Shown: piece after piece, positions 28,995 through 38,189 of the stretch
How the letters are laid out: each line of letters opens with the position of its first letter
How positions within the stretch are numbered: position 1 is the stretch's first letter
Source: CAZTHM01 sp041946825
GTDB taxonomy: Bacteria; Acidobacteriota; Terriglobia; UBA7540
Reading direction: 5' to 3'
Length of the DNA stretch: 64,000 bases
NCBI GenBank assembly: GCA_041946825.1
Contig: JBHGBD010000008.1
Location: forward strand, 62,001 to 126,000
Translations under genes and position numbers: made by a program
Notes under the pieces: model-generated
What the model saw: the letters and a program-made list of their open reading frames with translations, nothing else
Database searches by the model: none
What the model was told of the DNA's origin: nothing

Positions 28995-30937
28995 GTTTCG
29001 ACGTACAACGCCTGGCCGAATTGCTTCCCGCGATCTATCGGATTCGCGATTCCGAGCAGGGAGGACCCTTGCGGGACCTGCTCTCGGTGATTGCCGACCA
29101 GATCGCGGTGCTGGAAGAGAACCTCGATCAGCTCTATGACGACCAGTTCATTGAGACCTGCGCGGAATGGGTGGTGCCCTACATCGGCGACCTGATCGGT
29201 TATCGCACCCTCTACGGCGTTGTGCCCAGGCTGGTCAGCCGCCGGGCGGAAGTCGCTCACACGATCGCTTTCCGCCGTCGCAAGGGCACGGCCACGATGC
29301 TCGAACAGCTTGCGCGCGATGTGACGGGCTGGGATGCGCGGGCGGTGGAATTTTTCCAGCTCCTGGGATGGAGTCAGTATATGAATCATCTCCGCCCCGA
29401 GGCATTTTACGCGCCCGACCTGCGCCAGTGGGAACTCCTCGAGCGGCTGAATACTCCTTTCGATCGCATTCTGCATACGGCCGAGGTCCGGCGGATCAGC
29501 ACCGGACAGGGCCGCTACAACATCCCGAACGTCGGCATCTCCCTCTGGCGGCTGAGGGCGTATCCACTGACGGATTCGCCGGCCTTCCGACTTGACGACC
29601 ATCGATTCCTTTTTCATCCCCTCGGGTCCGACACGCAACTCTTCACCAAGCGAGAGACCGAAGACGAGATCACGCATTTGGCGGAACACATTAATGTGCC
29701 CGACCCCATCAGCCGCCGCGTGCTCGATGCTCATTTCGAGGACTATTACGGGCCTGAGAAAAGTCTGTTCATCGCCGGGCAGAGCGACTTGAGCAAAATC
29801 GTCGTGTGCGACCTCACCGGCTGGGTGCACACGCCACCGGCGGGAAAGGTCGCCATCGACCCGGTGCTAGGCCGCATCCGGTTCGCCGACGCGCAAACGG
29901 ACCCGCCGCATGTGACCTTCCATTACGGCTTCAGCACTGAGATGGGCGGCGGAGAATACGATCGGCTCGAAACACTCGATGCATTGCTCACTCCGATCGA
30001 AAAAGTGCCAGCCCCGCACGCCACCGTCCAGGATGCGCTCAATGCCGTCGCAAGCGGTGGTGCTGTGGAAATCTCCGACAGTGGCCGCTACCAGGAATCG
30101 CTCGCGATCAACATCGCCGCCGGCCAGCGGCTGGAATTACGCGCTGCCAACCTTCACCGCCCCACCCTCGTGCTCGCAGGCGACTGGCAGGTGACAGGAG
30201 CGGCGGATTCTCAGGTCACTTTGAACGGCCTGCTTATCTCCGGGGGGGCGCTGCGGGTCGATTCGGCCGGACTGCGAAGGCTGCGCCTGCGGCATTGCAC
30301 CCTCGTGCCGGGCGCGCTTCCCAGCCTTGTGGTCACCGTCCCCGACGTCACAATCGAAATTGATCATTGCATCCTCGGCGGGTTGCGCGTCGCGGCACGC
30401 TCGGAGGTGAATATCAACGACAGCATCATTGACGCGGGCGCGGCGACGGAAGTCGCCTTCGCTGCTCCGGACGGCGCCGCGGCGGGCGGATCGCTGGAGA
30501 TCCGTGACACAACCCTCATCGGTAAAGTCCACACCGAAGAAATGCGGCTGGCTTCGAATGTGATCTTCCTGTCGGATCTTGCGCCGGCCGACACCTGGAC
30601 TGCGCCGGTGCGGTCAGAAAAAAAGCAGGACGGTTGCGTGCGCTTTTCATATCTGCCGCTGACGTCGGTCGTCCCGCGCCGCTACCACTGCCAGCCCGGT
30701 GCGGATCGGGACGCGTTGCGCGTGCGCCCGCAATTCACTTCGTTGCGATACGGCGATCCCGGGTATGGGCAGTTGGCGCAGCGCACCGCCAGGGAAATTC
30801 GTATGGGCGCGGACGACGAAGCGGAGATGGGCGCCTTTCACAAGCTCTACGAGCCCCAGCGGGAGACCAATTTGCGCGTGCGGTTGGACGAGTATTTGCG
30901 GTTCGGGCTGGAGGCGGGGATTTTCTACGTTACATAA
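28991..30937 (+). CDS. Tail protein I-like baseplate protein fused to beta-helix
   Basis: 648 residues. The first 190 (SFDVQRLAELLPAIYRIRDSEQGGPLRDLLSVIADQ, LYDDQFIETCAEWVVPYIGDLIGYRTLYG) match phage tail protein I/P2 gpI, which joins fibres to the baseplate. From about residue 340 the chain has irregular Val/Ile/Leu-rich repeats (VEISDSGRYQESLAINIAAG, VTIEIDHCILGGLRVA, VNINDSIIDAG) like a right-handed parallel beta-helix. The C-terminus, about residues 570-648, returns to a globular part (RFGLEAGIFYVT). Ordinary gpI proteins are about 200 residues, so this is a fusion with a fibre-like module. It overlaps the J-type gene upstream by four bases. Confidence 0.87.
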   Translation: MSFDVQRLAELLPAIYRIRDSEQGGPLRDLLSVIADQIAVLEENLDQLYDDQFIETCAEWVVPYIGDLIGYRTLYGVVPRLVSRRAEVAHTIAFRRRKGTATMLEQLARDVTGWDARAVEFFQLLGWSQYMNHLRPEAFYAPDLRQWELLERLNTPFDRILHTAEVRRISTGQGRYNIPNVGISLWRLRAYPLTDSPAFRLDDHRFLFHPLGSDTQLFTKRETEDEITHLAEHINVPDPISRRVLDAHFEDYYGPEKSLFIAGQSDLSKIVVCDLTGWVHTPPAGKVAIDPVLGRIRFADAQTDPPHVTFHYGFSTEMGGGEYDRLETLDALLTPIEKVPAPHATVQDALNAVASGGAVEISDSGRYQESLAINIAAGQRLELRAANLHRPTLVLAGDWQVTGAADSQVTLNGLLISGGALRVDSAGLRRLRLRHCTLVPGALPSLVVTVPDVTIEIDHCILGGLRVAARSEVNINDSIIDAGAATEVAFAAPDGAAAGGSLEIRDTTLIGKVHTEEMRLASNVIFLSDLAPADTWTAPVRSEKKQDGCVRFSYLPLTSVVPRRYHCQPGADRDALRVRPQFTSLRYGDPGYGQLAQRTAREIRMGADDEAEMGAFHKLYEPQRETNLRVRLDEYLRFGLEAGIFYVT

Positions 30938-30958
30938 ATCGCGAACACGGAGACCACC

Positions 30959-33900
30959 ATGGCGGGCGATTACAGCCGCGAACGATTTGATCCCAAGCTT
31001 GACTTCAGCGCTGTGTTCATGCAGCAGGGGCGCGTCCAGCTTGACGCCGACTGGAACGAGCTGATTGAAATCCTCAACCGCCGCCTGCGCGCCGAAACCG
31101 TGGATATTATCGGCCGCTGTACGGTCCCCAAAGAAACGCCGCAGGGATTTCAAATCGGGTTGTCGGCCGGCACGCTGACCATCGGCCCCGGGCGCGCCTA
31201 CGTCCACGGTCTGCTCGCGGAGAATCATGGGAAGGCGCCTCTCGAGTTTGACGCCGTCCTCGCCGAAAAGCGGGGAACGGCGCCGCTGGCTTATGCCGAA
31301 CAGCCTTACTTCCCCAACGCGACGATCGAGTCGCCCTTGCCCACGGGGGGAGCGCCGCATCTGGTTTATCTCGATGTCTGGCAACGCGAGGTTACTTACC
31401 TCGAACAACCCGGACTGATTGAAAATGCCGTTGGCGTCGACACGACGGCGCGCGGGCAAACGGTGTGGCAGGTGCGCGTATTGCCCAACGTCGGAACCGG
31501 CGTAACGTGTTCCACGCCGGACGACCAGATTCCCGGATGGCTGGACAAGACCCAGCCTTCCGCGGGGCGGCTGAGTTCGGCGGCGGTAGGCGTCGCGCCC
31601 ACAACGGATCCCTGCGTTATTCCTCCTTCGGGCGGTTACCGCGGGCTGGAGAATCGACTTTACCGAGTGGAGATTCATGACGACGGCGCGCAGCAGGGTC
31701 CCGCCACCTTCAAATGGTCGCGCGACAACGCGTCCGTGGCCTCGAACGTTACGGCGATTTCACCTCTGGATGTTCTCACGGTGACGCGCGTCGGCCGCGA
31801 TTCCGTCCTGCGATTCAGTCCGGGCGAGTGTGTGGAGATAACGGACGACTGGCACGAATTCGCTCAAAAACCCGGCCTCATCCGCCAGGTCAAAGACGTC
31901 AACGACGCGCTGCTGACCGTCACACTCACCCAGGCGCTCCCGGCTGGTGAATTTCCAGTGGACGGCCAGGGCAAAACCGATCCGCAGCGGCACACCCGCC
32001 TGCGGCGGTGGGACCAGAAAGGCGAGGTCCGTGACAGCAACGGGAACCTGATCATCGACCTCGATGCGCCCAACAGTCCGGGCGTCATTCCCGTGCCGGC
32101 CTCCGGGACTTCCGTGTTGCTCGAGGACGGCGTCCAGATCACTTTCGAGCTTGAGCCCGCGAACGGGCGCTTTCGCGTCGGCGATTATTGGACGTTCGCC
32201 GCGCGCACGGCCGATGCCAGCGTGGAGGAACTGGACACCGCCCCTCCGCGCGGCATCCACCACCATTACTGCCGGCTTGCGCTCGTCACCTTTCCCAGCA
32301 CGGTCACGGATTGTCGCGTCCTCTGGCCGCCGGAATTTGGCGGCGAAGGATGTGATTGCAGTGTTTGCGTAACCGCCGAGTCACACAATTCCGGGGCACT
32401 GACCATCCAATTTGCGATTGACAAGGTCAAGGCTGTCGGCGGCACGGTCTGCCTGGGGCCCGGAATCTACAACCTGGGAGAGACCCCCATCCTCATCGAC
32501 GGAGCGCAATCGATCCGCCTGCGCGGCCAGGGATGGCGGACGATCCTCGCCCATCCCGCACCCGGGTCGGCGCTGGTGGTTCGGCGGTCGTTGGGAGTGA
32601 CCATCGAAGACTTGACGCTTTTGACGGCGGCCTTGGGCGATGATCCCAGTCCTGCCCTGGCCCTGCAGAACTGCGCGGGAGTCACCATCCAGCGATGCTA
32701 CCTGTTGCGAGTGGGTCCTGCCGAACGCGGAAGCGCCGCCATCGGGCTGGCGGGAATCCTGGTTGATACAAAGCTTCGTGACAACGTCGTCTTCGCACCC
32801 ATTGGAATCGGCGCGTTTGCCACGAAGGGGGCGGACCCAACCGGCTTGGCTCCGCAGAACGCTCCGTTGCTGACCGCGCTATTGCTGGTCGAAAACAATG
32901 CGCTCTTTTGTTCACAGCGCGGGATCAGCCTCGACGGTTTGAGCCTGCACATCTTCGAGACCCGTCTCGGTGGCAACCTCCTGCAGGATTGCGCGCAGGG
33001 GGGCATTGTGGCGAGAGGCTGGGTCGCGCCGGGGTCCGCCTTCAACGTGGAGGGTAACGAGGCGCGCGCGGGCGGCGCGGGAATCGTGGTCGGAGTCGAT
33101 CGCGCGCGCATTCGGGCCAACGAAGTCAGTCCCTTGCAGGCTGGAGGCGGCGGGGCGGGTATTCTGTTGGCGCCGGGCCTGGATCAAACCGGAGTCGATC
33201 TCTGCCAGATCATTGAGAACCGCATTACAGGAGTGGGGGGAGATGGGATCGGCATTCAGGCTGCCGTCGGCTCCGGGATGATCAAGAACAATATCATCGA
33301 GGGAGTGGGCGGAGGAGGGATCGTCATGTCGGAGGATGGCCGGGCCGATACGCTCGCCATCGAAAACAACCAACTCTTGAACATCGCGCCGCAGGTCAAC
33401 GATCCCGCGCGCGCCGTTGTGGGTATCCGCGTCGTGCAGACTCAACGCGCGACGGTGGCTGCGAACACGCTGGTGGGAATCGGGATCACGGCAACTCAGG
33501 CGCCCAGCCGAGCGGGCATCCAGATGCTCGGGACGCTGAGCGCCCGGATTGCAGGCAACGAAATTCAAGACCTGGGCCCGGCCACGCAATTTCTGCAATC
33601 CGCGGCGGCCGTCGATTGCTTGAGCACCTTTGACTATCTCGACGTGGCGAGCAACACCATTCGCCGCAATCCGGTTGTTCCTCCGACTCCGACTGCGCCG
33701 GGAGGCCAGTGGTTTGGCATCCGCATTCGCGCACCCCAGCTCCAATCGCCCGTAATCACGCTCGGCAACTTTCTCGTAGCCGTGGCTGCGGACCAGGTGT
33801 TCACTTTTGCGGGAAACAACCTCGCCGCGCAGGCACGCCGGCGCGAATGCGTAAATATTCATGAGAATTCCCTGGACGTCTATGGGGAAGTTCCTGCCGT

Positions 33901-34177
33901 GCAGGTGGGGGCTGCGGGCACGCTGACCTTCAGCAACAATCAGTGCCGGCACCTCTCCCAGAAACAGCCCGTGGTGAACGTCGAGGCCGGGATCCTGATC
34001 CTCTCGGTCAATCGATTGCGCGGCTCCGGGGACGACGATGCCGTCATCGCCCGCGTGCCCAAGGACAGCTTTACGGTGCTCGGCAACATCACGACAGGGC
34101 GCATCCTGGTTGGGGACCCGCCCAGCGGGCTCGGTGGGCCATGGGCCCCGCTCAATATTCTGGCGTTTGGGCCATGA
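30959..34177 (+). CDS. DUF6519 beta-helix protein, probable eCIS fibre or baseplate shell
   Basis: 1072 residues. AGDYSRERFDPKLDFSAVFMQQGRVQLDADWNELIEI is the DUF6519 start seen in contractile-tail operons. A long carbohydrate-lyase-like right-handed beta-helix follows (about 500-1000), with repeating units such as LRLRGQGWRTILAHPAPGS, VTIQRCYLLRVG, ISLDGLSLHIFETRLGGNLLQDC and IENNQLLNIAPQ. Such helices in tail proteins bind or cleave glycans on the target surface, and a receptor-binding fibre role is likely but inferred. It is the longest gene in the cluster and begins 21 bases after the tail-I-like gene behind GGAGACC. Confidence 0.85.
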   Translation: MAGDYSRERFDPKLDFSAVFMQQGRVQLDADWNELIEILNRRLRAETVDIIGRCTVPKETPQGFQIGLSAGTLTIGPGRAYVHGLLAENHGKAPLEFDAVLAEKRGTAPLAYAEQPYFPNATIESPLPTGGAPHLVYLDVWQREVTYLEQPGLIENAVGVDTTARGQTVWQVRVLPNVGTGVTCSTPDDQIPGWLDKTQPSAGRLSSAAVGVAPTTDPCVIPPSGGYRGLENRLYRVEIHDDGAQQGPATFKWSRDNASVASNVTAISPLDVLTVTRVGRDSVLRFSPGECVEITDDWHEFAQKPGLIRQVKDVNDALLTVTLTQALPAGEFPVDGQGKTDPQRHTRLRRWDQKGEVRDSNGNLIIDLDAPNSPGVIPVPASGTSVLLEDGVQITFELEPANGRFRVGDYWTFAARTADASVEELDTAPPRGIHHHYCRLALVTFPSTVTDCRVLWPPEFGGEGCDCSVCVTAESHNSGALTIQFAIDKVKAVGGTVCLGPGIYNLGETPILIDGAQSIRLRGQGWRTILAHPAPGSALVVRRSLGVTIEDLTLLTAALGDDPSPALALQNCAGVTIQRCYLLRVGPAERGSAAIGLAGILVDTKLRDNVVFAPIGIGAFATKGADPTGLAPQNAPLLTALLLVENNALFCSQRGISLDGLSLHIFETRLGGNLLQDCAQGGIVARGWVAPGSAFNVEGNEARAGGAGIVVGVDRARIRANEVSPLQAGGGGAGILLAPGLDQTGVDLCQIIENRITGVGGDGIGIQAAVGSGMIKNNIIEGVGGGGIVMSEDGRADTLAIENNQLLNIAPQVNDPARAVVGIRVVQTQRATVAANTLVGIGITATQAPSRAGIQMLGTLSARIAGNEIQDLGPATQFLQSAAAVDCLSTFDYLDVASNTIRRNPVVPPTPTAPGGQWFGIRIRAPQLQSPVITLGNFLVAVAADQVFTFAGNNLAAQARRRECVNIHENSLDVYGEVPAVQVGAAGTLTFSNNQCRHLSQKQPVVNVEAGILILSVNRLRGSGDDDAVIARVPKDSFTVLGNITTGRILVGDPPSGLGGPWAPLNILAFGP

Positions 34178-34213
34178 GGCCAGGCCGCCGCCGCTTTCAG
34201 AGGAGATACCACT

Positions 34214-34720
34214 ATGCGAGTTGTCACTTACAAGGGCGAGCGAAATCTTTCCGATGTGGCCCGTCGAGTCTTCCAGATCAAGGGGCCCAAGTCCGCGGAA
34301 CTCACCAAACAGGCGGCTGCAGCCCTCCTGCGGGTCAATCCACATTTGGGCGAATTGAAAAACCTGCGGGAAGGGACGCCTATCATCGTTCCCGCCCTGC
34401 CCGGTGTCGGGGCTGCCGCGACTCAACCGGGAGTGAGCGATCAGGTGGTTGCGCAACTCCGCGCCACTCTAAAGGACGCGGAGTCTGTGCTTGGGCAGTC
34501 TCTGGCGCGAGAGGCGGATGACGCGAAGGCAATGGCCAGGCTTGCCCAAGACAAGGACCTCAAGATGTTGGCCAAGCAATTGCCCGAGGTCCGAGAGAAG
34601 TTGGCGCAAACTCTTCAGGCGGTGGAGTCGCGCCTTAAAGACGTGGAAGCTCGGACCAAGGTGCTCACCCAGGGACTGGGACAGTTGCAGAAGGACATCG
34701 ACGAACTCAACGGGACTTGA
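34214..34720 (+). CDS. LysM-like/coiled-coil protein closing the eCIS operon
   Basis: 168 residues. The first 65 (VVTYKGERNLSDVARRVFQIKG, AAALLRVNPHLGELKNLREGTPIIVPALPG) read as a divergent LysM/tail protein X fold. The remainder (LRATLKDAESVLGQSLAREADDAK, ...LQAVESRLKDVEARTKVLTQGLGQLQKDIDELNG) is strongly heptad-like coiled coil. It may clamp the baseplate and reach outward or along the tube. Its ribosome-binding site is AGAGGAGAT before the ATG. It is the last gene of the operon by spacing; the next gene starts about 385 bases further on. Confidence 0.8.
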   Translation: MRVVTYKGERNLSDVARRVFQIKGPKSAELTKQAAAALLRVNPHLGELKNLREGTPIIVPALPGVGAAATQPGVSDQVVAQLRATLKDAESVLGQSLAREADDAKAMARLAQDKDLKMLAKQLPEVREKLAQTLQAVESRLKDVEARTKVLTQGLGQLQKDIDELNGT

Positions 34721-35105
34721 TTTCCCAGGCGCGGCGAGCCACTCCCGTCGCGAGTCGGACTCCCCGGCGGTTCGCCAAGTGGCCGTCCGCTCGTCCGCGG
34801 CCGCAGCCATGGGGCGGCAGAATTCTGGGCTACCGTGATGGGCCGTCCCCCCAACCGGCGCGGACGGTCCCCGTGGCCACCCCCGGCGGTTTTTCCGCTT
34901 CGAGCTTCTAACTGACTGATAATAAGCCTATTATAGTCGGGTCTGGGCCCTCTCAATGCACCCACCTTGGGCCCCGCCGGGACCCTCCACTTTTGAAAAA
35001 TATCGGGGCGCGAGCGAAAGCAGTAGTAGCCTGTTCCGGGTGGAACTGCAAAAGGGGACCTGGCAGCAGAGAGCGAAACAGGCAACAAATGAAGGGAGAA
35101 GGTGT
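34721..35105 (+). other. Intergenic region after the eCIS operon
   Basis: About 385 bases with no gene I can support. A small palindrome ATAATA-AGCC-TATTAT occupies 34919-34934 in an AT-rich patch that may belong to the promoter of the gene at 35106. No convincing intrinsic terminator with a T-run was found. Confidence 0.45.
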
Positions 35106-35888
35106 ATGCTTCGATTCTTACCGATGAAGTTTGAAGGGCCAAAGGTCAAATGGGTGGTTTGGACGACGGCGATCGCGCCGATTGTCGTCGCGTTCGTCTG
35201 GCTTTCGACAACGCGAGGTTTGGGCTTCTGGCCGGCCCCCGCTCCCGCGGAAACGCACGGGCCTTACCTCACAAACTTTTCGCGCGCTGAGAATCCGATC
35301 TCGGAAGGTGGCAAATGGCTGAATGGTCAGGCCGACGGCCTTGATTGGACGGACGTCCGGACCACTCCCGGCTTTGCATTTGGGACAGAATATGGCGGGA
35401 ACAGGCCCGATCCACAGAAGTACGACGACTCCACGGCGCTTCTCAAAGGTACATGGGGACCGAACCAAACGGTCCAGGCCACGGTGCGCCTGGTGAATCC
35501 GGCCCGGGACGGGAAGATCTGGGAGGAGGTGGAGTTGCGTTTGCGCAGTTCCATTACTCCCCACCATTGCACGGGGTATGAGGTCATGTTCCGCTGCTCC
35601 AAGACTTCTACGGCCTACTGCAACATCGCCAGGTGGGAAGGGCCGCTGGGGAAGTTCACCATGCTGAAGGAGACGGAAGGTTCGAAGTACGGGGTAAAGG
35701 ACGGAGATGTCGTGAAAGCCTCGATGATTGGAAACGTCCTGACGGTTTACATCAATGGCGTACAGGTAGTTCAAATCAGCGATGACAGATTTGTGAGCGG
35801 CAATCCGGGCATGGGGTTTTACCTGGCGGGGACTACGGGCGCAATCGGCGACTTTGGGTTCTCGAGTTTCATGGCGACTGACCGGTGA
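35106..35888 (+). CDS. Membrane-anchored/secreted concanavalin-like (LamG/DUF1080-type) protein
   Basis: 260 residues. I chose ATG 35106 because it follows GAAGGGAGAAGG and gives a single N-terminal hydrophobic segment (VVWTTAIAPIVVAFVWLSTTRGLGFW); the open frame extends 150 bases upstream without a better site. The exported part is a beta-sandwich (about 60-255; LDWTDVRTTPGFAFGTEYGGN, VELRLRSSITPHHCTGYEVMFRCS, GNVLTVYINGVQVVQISDDRFVSGNPGMGFYLAG), as in LamG or 3-keto-disaccharide hydrolase domains. No catalytic residues can be assigned. It probably binds or processes carbohydrate at the cell surface. Confidence 0.75.
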   Translation: MLRFLPMKFEGPKVKWVVWTTAIAPIVVAFVWLSTTRGLGFWPAPAPAETHGPYLTNFSRAENPISEGGKWLNGQADGLDWTDVRTTPGFAFGTEYGGNRPDPQKYDDSTALLKGTWGPNQTVQATVRLVNPARDGKIWEEVELRLRSSITPHHCTGYEVMFRCSKTSTAYCNIARWEGPLGKFTMLKETEGSKYGVKDGDVVKASMIGNVLTVYINGVQVVQISDDRFVSGNPGMGFYLAGTTGAIGDFGFSSFMATDR

Positions 35889-36100
35889 TCCCCCGGGTTT
35901 CGTCACCTCGCGCATTCGAGTAAGGGGAAAGCGTTTCAGAGGGAATTGAGCGGCACCTCGGATCGAAATCGCTTGAAGGAGGAAGACTGGGGGCCGAATT
36001 CCCCCCCGTCATTGGCAATACGAGCCAATCCGTCTTCCGGGCAGCTGAGATATAGGTAGGGAACAGGATTCCTCGAACGCCTGAGCTGGGAGGGCCCGCT

Positions 36101-38089
36101 ATGAAGAAGCAGGGAGGGTCGGAACGACGCACGGTGTCACGAAGGGGTTTCTTCAAAAGCGCCGGGGCTGGCTTAGTTGCCTCGGACCTGGCCGCTGTGC
36201 CAGTTCACGCGCGAGCCGCGAGTGCCACTGCCGTCCCCGTGGTCTTCAAACCCAACGCCGGACTTACCCAGCTTTCTCCCCACCTTTACGTCCTGCGTGA
36301 CACGTGCAACGTCTATGTGCTCAAGGATGGCGAGCGCGCCTTGCTCATCGACTTTGGTTCAGGTCACGTTCTGAAACTACTCGGCGAGATTGGCGTGACG
36401 AAGGTTGACGGCATCCTGCACACTCATCATCACCGTGACCAGTGCCAGGGCGATGCGCGGGCGGTGGCGGAGCGCATCCCGATTCGCGTTCCGGTGCAGG
36501 AACGTGAACTGTTCGAAGACGCCGAAAACTTCTGGCGCAACCGGCGGATATTTCATCTCTACTACGTTCGTAACGACTTCTTCACGATCACCAGCAACCT
36601 GCCGGTTGCGGGCGTGCTCCGCGACTACGAGACCTTCCGCTGGGGCCCCTACGAGCTCCTGATCTATCCCACTCCGGGTCACACGATCGGTTCGGTCAGC
36701 CTGGTCGGCACGATCGACGGGAGGAAGACGGCATTCACCGGCGACTTGATTCACTCGCCGGGCAAGGTCGTTAATCTCTACGATTTACAGTATCAGTATA
36801 TGAGTACGGATGGAATTGACTTTGCGGTTTTCTCCCTCGCGAGCTTGCGAAATCTGGGGCCGCAATTTATCTGTCCCTCGCACGGCGACCCGTTCGCCGC
36901 ATCAGACGCGGCGTTCAATGACCTCATCGGCAAAATGCGCGACTGGGTAGAATCTTATTCGCCGGGTACGGCGCTGACGATCGACAACAAGCCTTTTGCT
37001 GTAACGCCCCACCTGATTGCTTCCTGTCAGACTACGTCGTGCTTTTACGCGGTGATCAGCGACAGTGGCAAGGCGCTGTTCGTGGATTATGGAGCGGCGA
37101 GCAACCAGTTTTGTAACACGTTCATCACCGCCGCACCCCTGCATGGACGGATGCGCTTTGTCGAACACACGATTCCGGAGCTGAAAGCGCGCTATGGGTT
37201 GAAGTCAATCGATGTCGCCATGCCCAGCCATATGCACGACGATCACTTGAATGGTTTTCCCCACCTGGTCCGCCACTACGGCGCCAAGATCTGGTGTTAC
37301 GACAACATGGTGGACATCCTTGAAAACCCACGCGGGAATAACCTGGGCTGTACCTTGGGCGAACCGATCAAAGTGGACCGCGCCTTCCACGATAGTGAGA
37401 CCTTCAAGTGGGAAGAGTTCGAATTCAAGATCTGCCACTCCCCCGGCCACACGGAATATCAGATGGCGCTGTTTGCGGAAATTGACGGCGCCCGCGTGGC
37501 GTTTACGGGCGACGCGATCTCGGCCTCCGGCGCGCCGTATCAACTGCGCCATAGTCTGATCTTCCGGAATTGGGTGGAGAACGACAGCCATATCCGTTCG
37601 GTGCGCGCTATTCTGGACAACGAGCCCAACATCATCGCGCCCGGCCACGTGAAGCCCTACATCGCTAACAGGGCAGATTTGCAGGACCTGAAGAAGCGAG
37701 TGGAAAAGCAGCGGCACTACTTCAATGATGTGATCGCCGATCCCAATTCGAATTTCGGCTTGAACCCCAGTTGGGCGCGATTGTACCCGTATCAACTGGC
37801 CGCGACAGCCGGCTCCACGGCGACGCTTGAATTGCGTGTGCGCAACTATCGTTCCACTCCCATGCGATTGGAGGCAGCGCTGGTTTTGCCGGCGGGCTGG
37901 AGGGCGGCGCCTCAGATTAGCCGCTTCGAGGTCCCGGAGGGCAAAGACGGCAAAACCGGCTTCAGTGTAACCATTCCCGAAAACTGGGACCGCGGGAAGC
38001 CGCGGGTGGCTGTGGCGGCGGATATTGTCGCCGACGGCCAGTATCTTGGGCAGATTGCAGAAGGCGTGGTGGATGTCGAATTCACATAA
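36101..38089 (+). CDS. Tat-exported tandem metallo-beta-lactamase-fold protein
   Basis: 662 residues with a twin-arginine signal (SRRGFFKSAGAGLVASDL, Arg14-Arg15). Two MBL domains are in tandem. The first (about 50-280) has THHHRDQ, GHTIGSVS and FTGDLIHS; its HxHxDH motif ends in Gln instead of His. The second (about 290-540) has a complete HMHDDH motif plus SPGHTEYQ and FTGDAIS. A C-terminal NEW3/CARDB-like beta-sandwich (about 570-660; ATLELRVRNYRSTPMRLEAALVLPAGW) follows. The substrate is unknown. The second site looks active while the first may be structural or altered. It is convergent with the esterase gene to its right. Confidence 0.85.
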   Translation: MKKQGGSERRTVSRRGFFKSAGAGLVASDLAAVPVHARAASATAVPVVFKPNAGLTQLSPHLYVLRDTCNVYVLKDGERALLIDFGSGHVLKLLGEIGVTKVDGILHTHHHRDQCQGDARAVAERIPIRVPVQERELFEDAENFWRNRRIFHLYYVRNDFFTITSNLPVAGVLRDYETFRWGPYELLIYPTPGHTIGSVSLVGTIDGRKTAFTGDLIHSPGKVVNLYDLQYQYMSTDGIDFAVFSLASLRNLGPQFICPSHGDPFAASDAAFNDLIGKMRDWVESYSPGTALTIDNKPFAVTPHLIASCQTTSCFYAVISDSGKALFVDYGAASNQFCNTFITAAPLHGRMRFVEHTIPELKARYGLKSIDVAMPSHMHDDHLNGFPHLVRHYGAKIWCYDNMVDILENPRGNNLGCTLGEPIKVDRAFHDSETFKWEEFEFKICHSPGHTEYQMALFAEIDGARVAFTGDAISASGAPYQLRHSLIFRNWVENDSHIRSVRAILDNEPNIIAPGHVKPYIANRADLQDLKKRVEKQRHYFNDVIADPNSNFGLNPSWARLYPYQLAATAGSTATLELRVRNYRSTPMRLEAALVLPAGWRAAPQISRFEVPEGKDGKTGFSVTIPENWDRGKPRVAVAADIVADGQYLGQIAEGVVDVEFT

Positions 38090-38189
38090 GATCAACGCGT
38101 CTCACGTCCGAAGGTAGCGACCTCGTGGCTTCCATTTCGCCGCCGGGTTCCGGCAACGGGTGAAGTCGCTCCGCAATGTCCAGCGTCCA

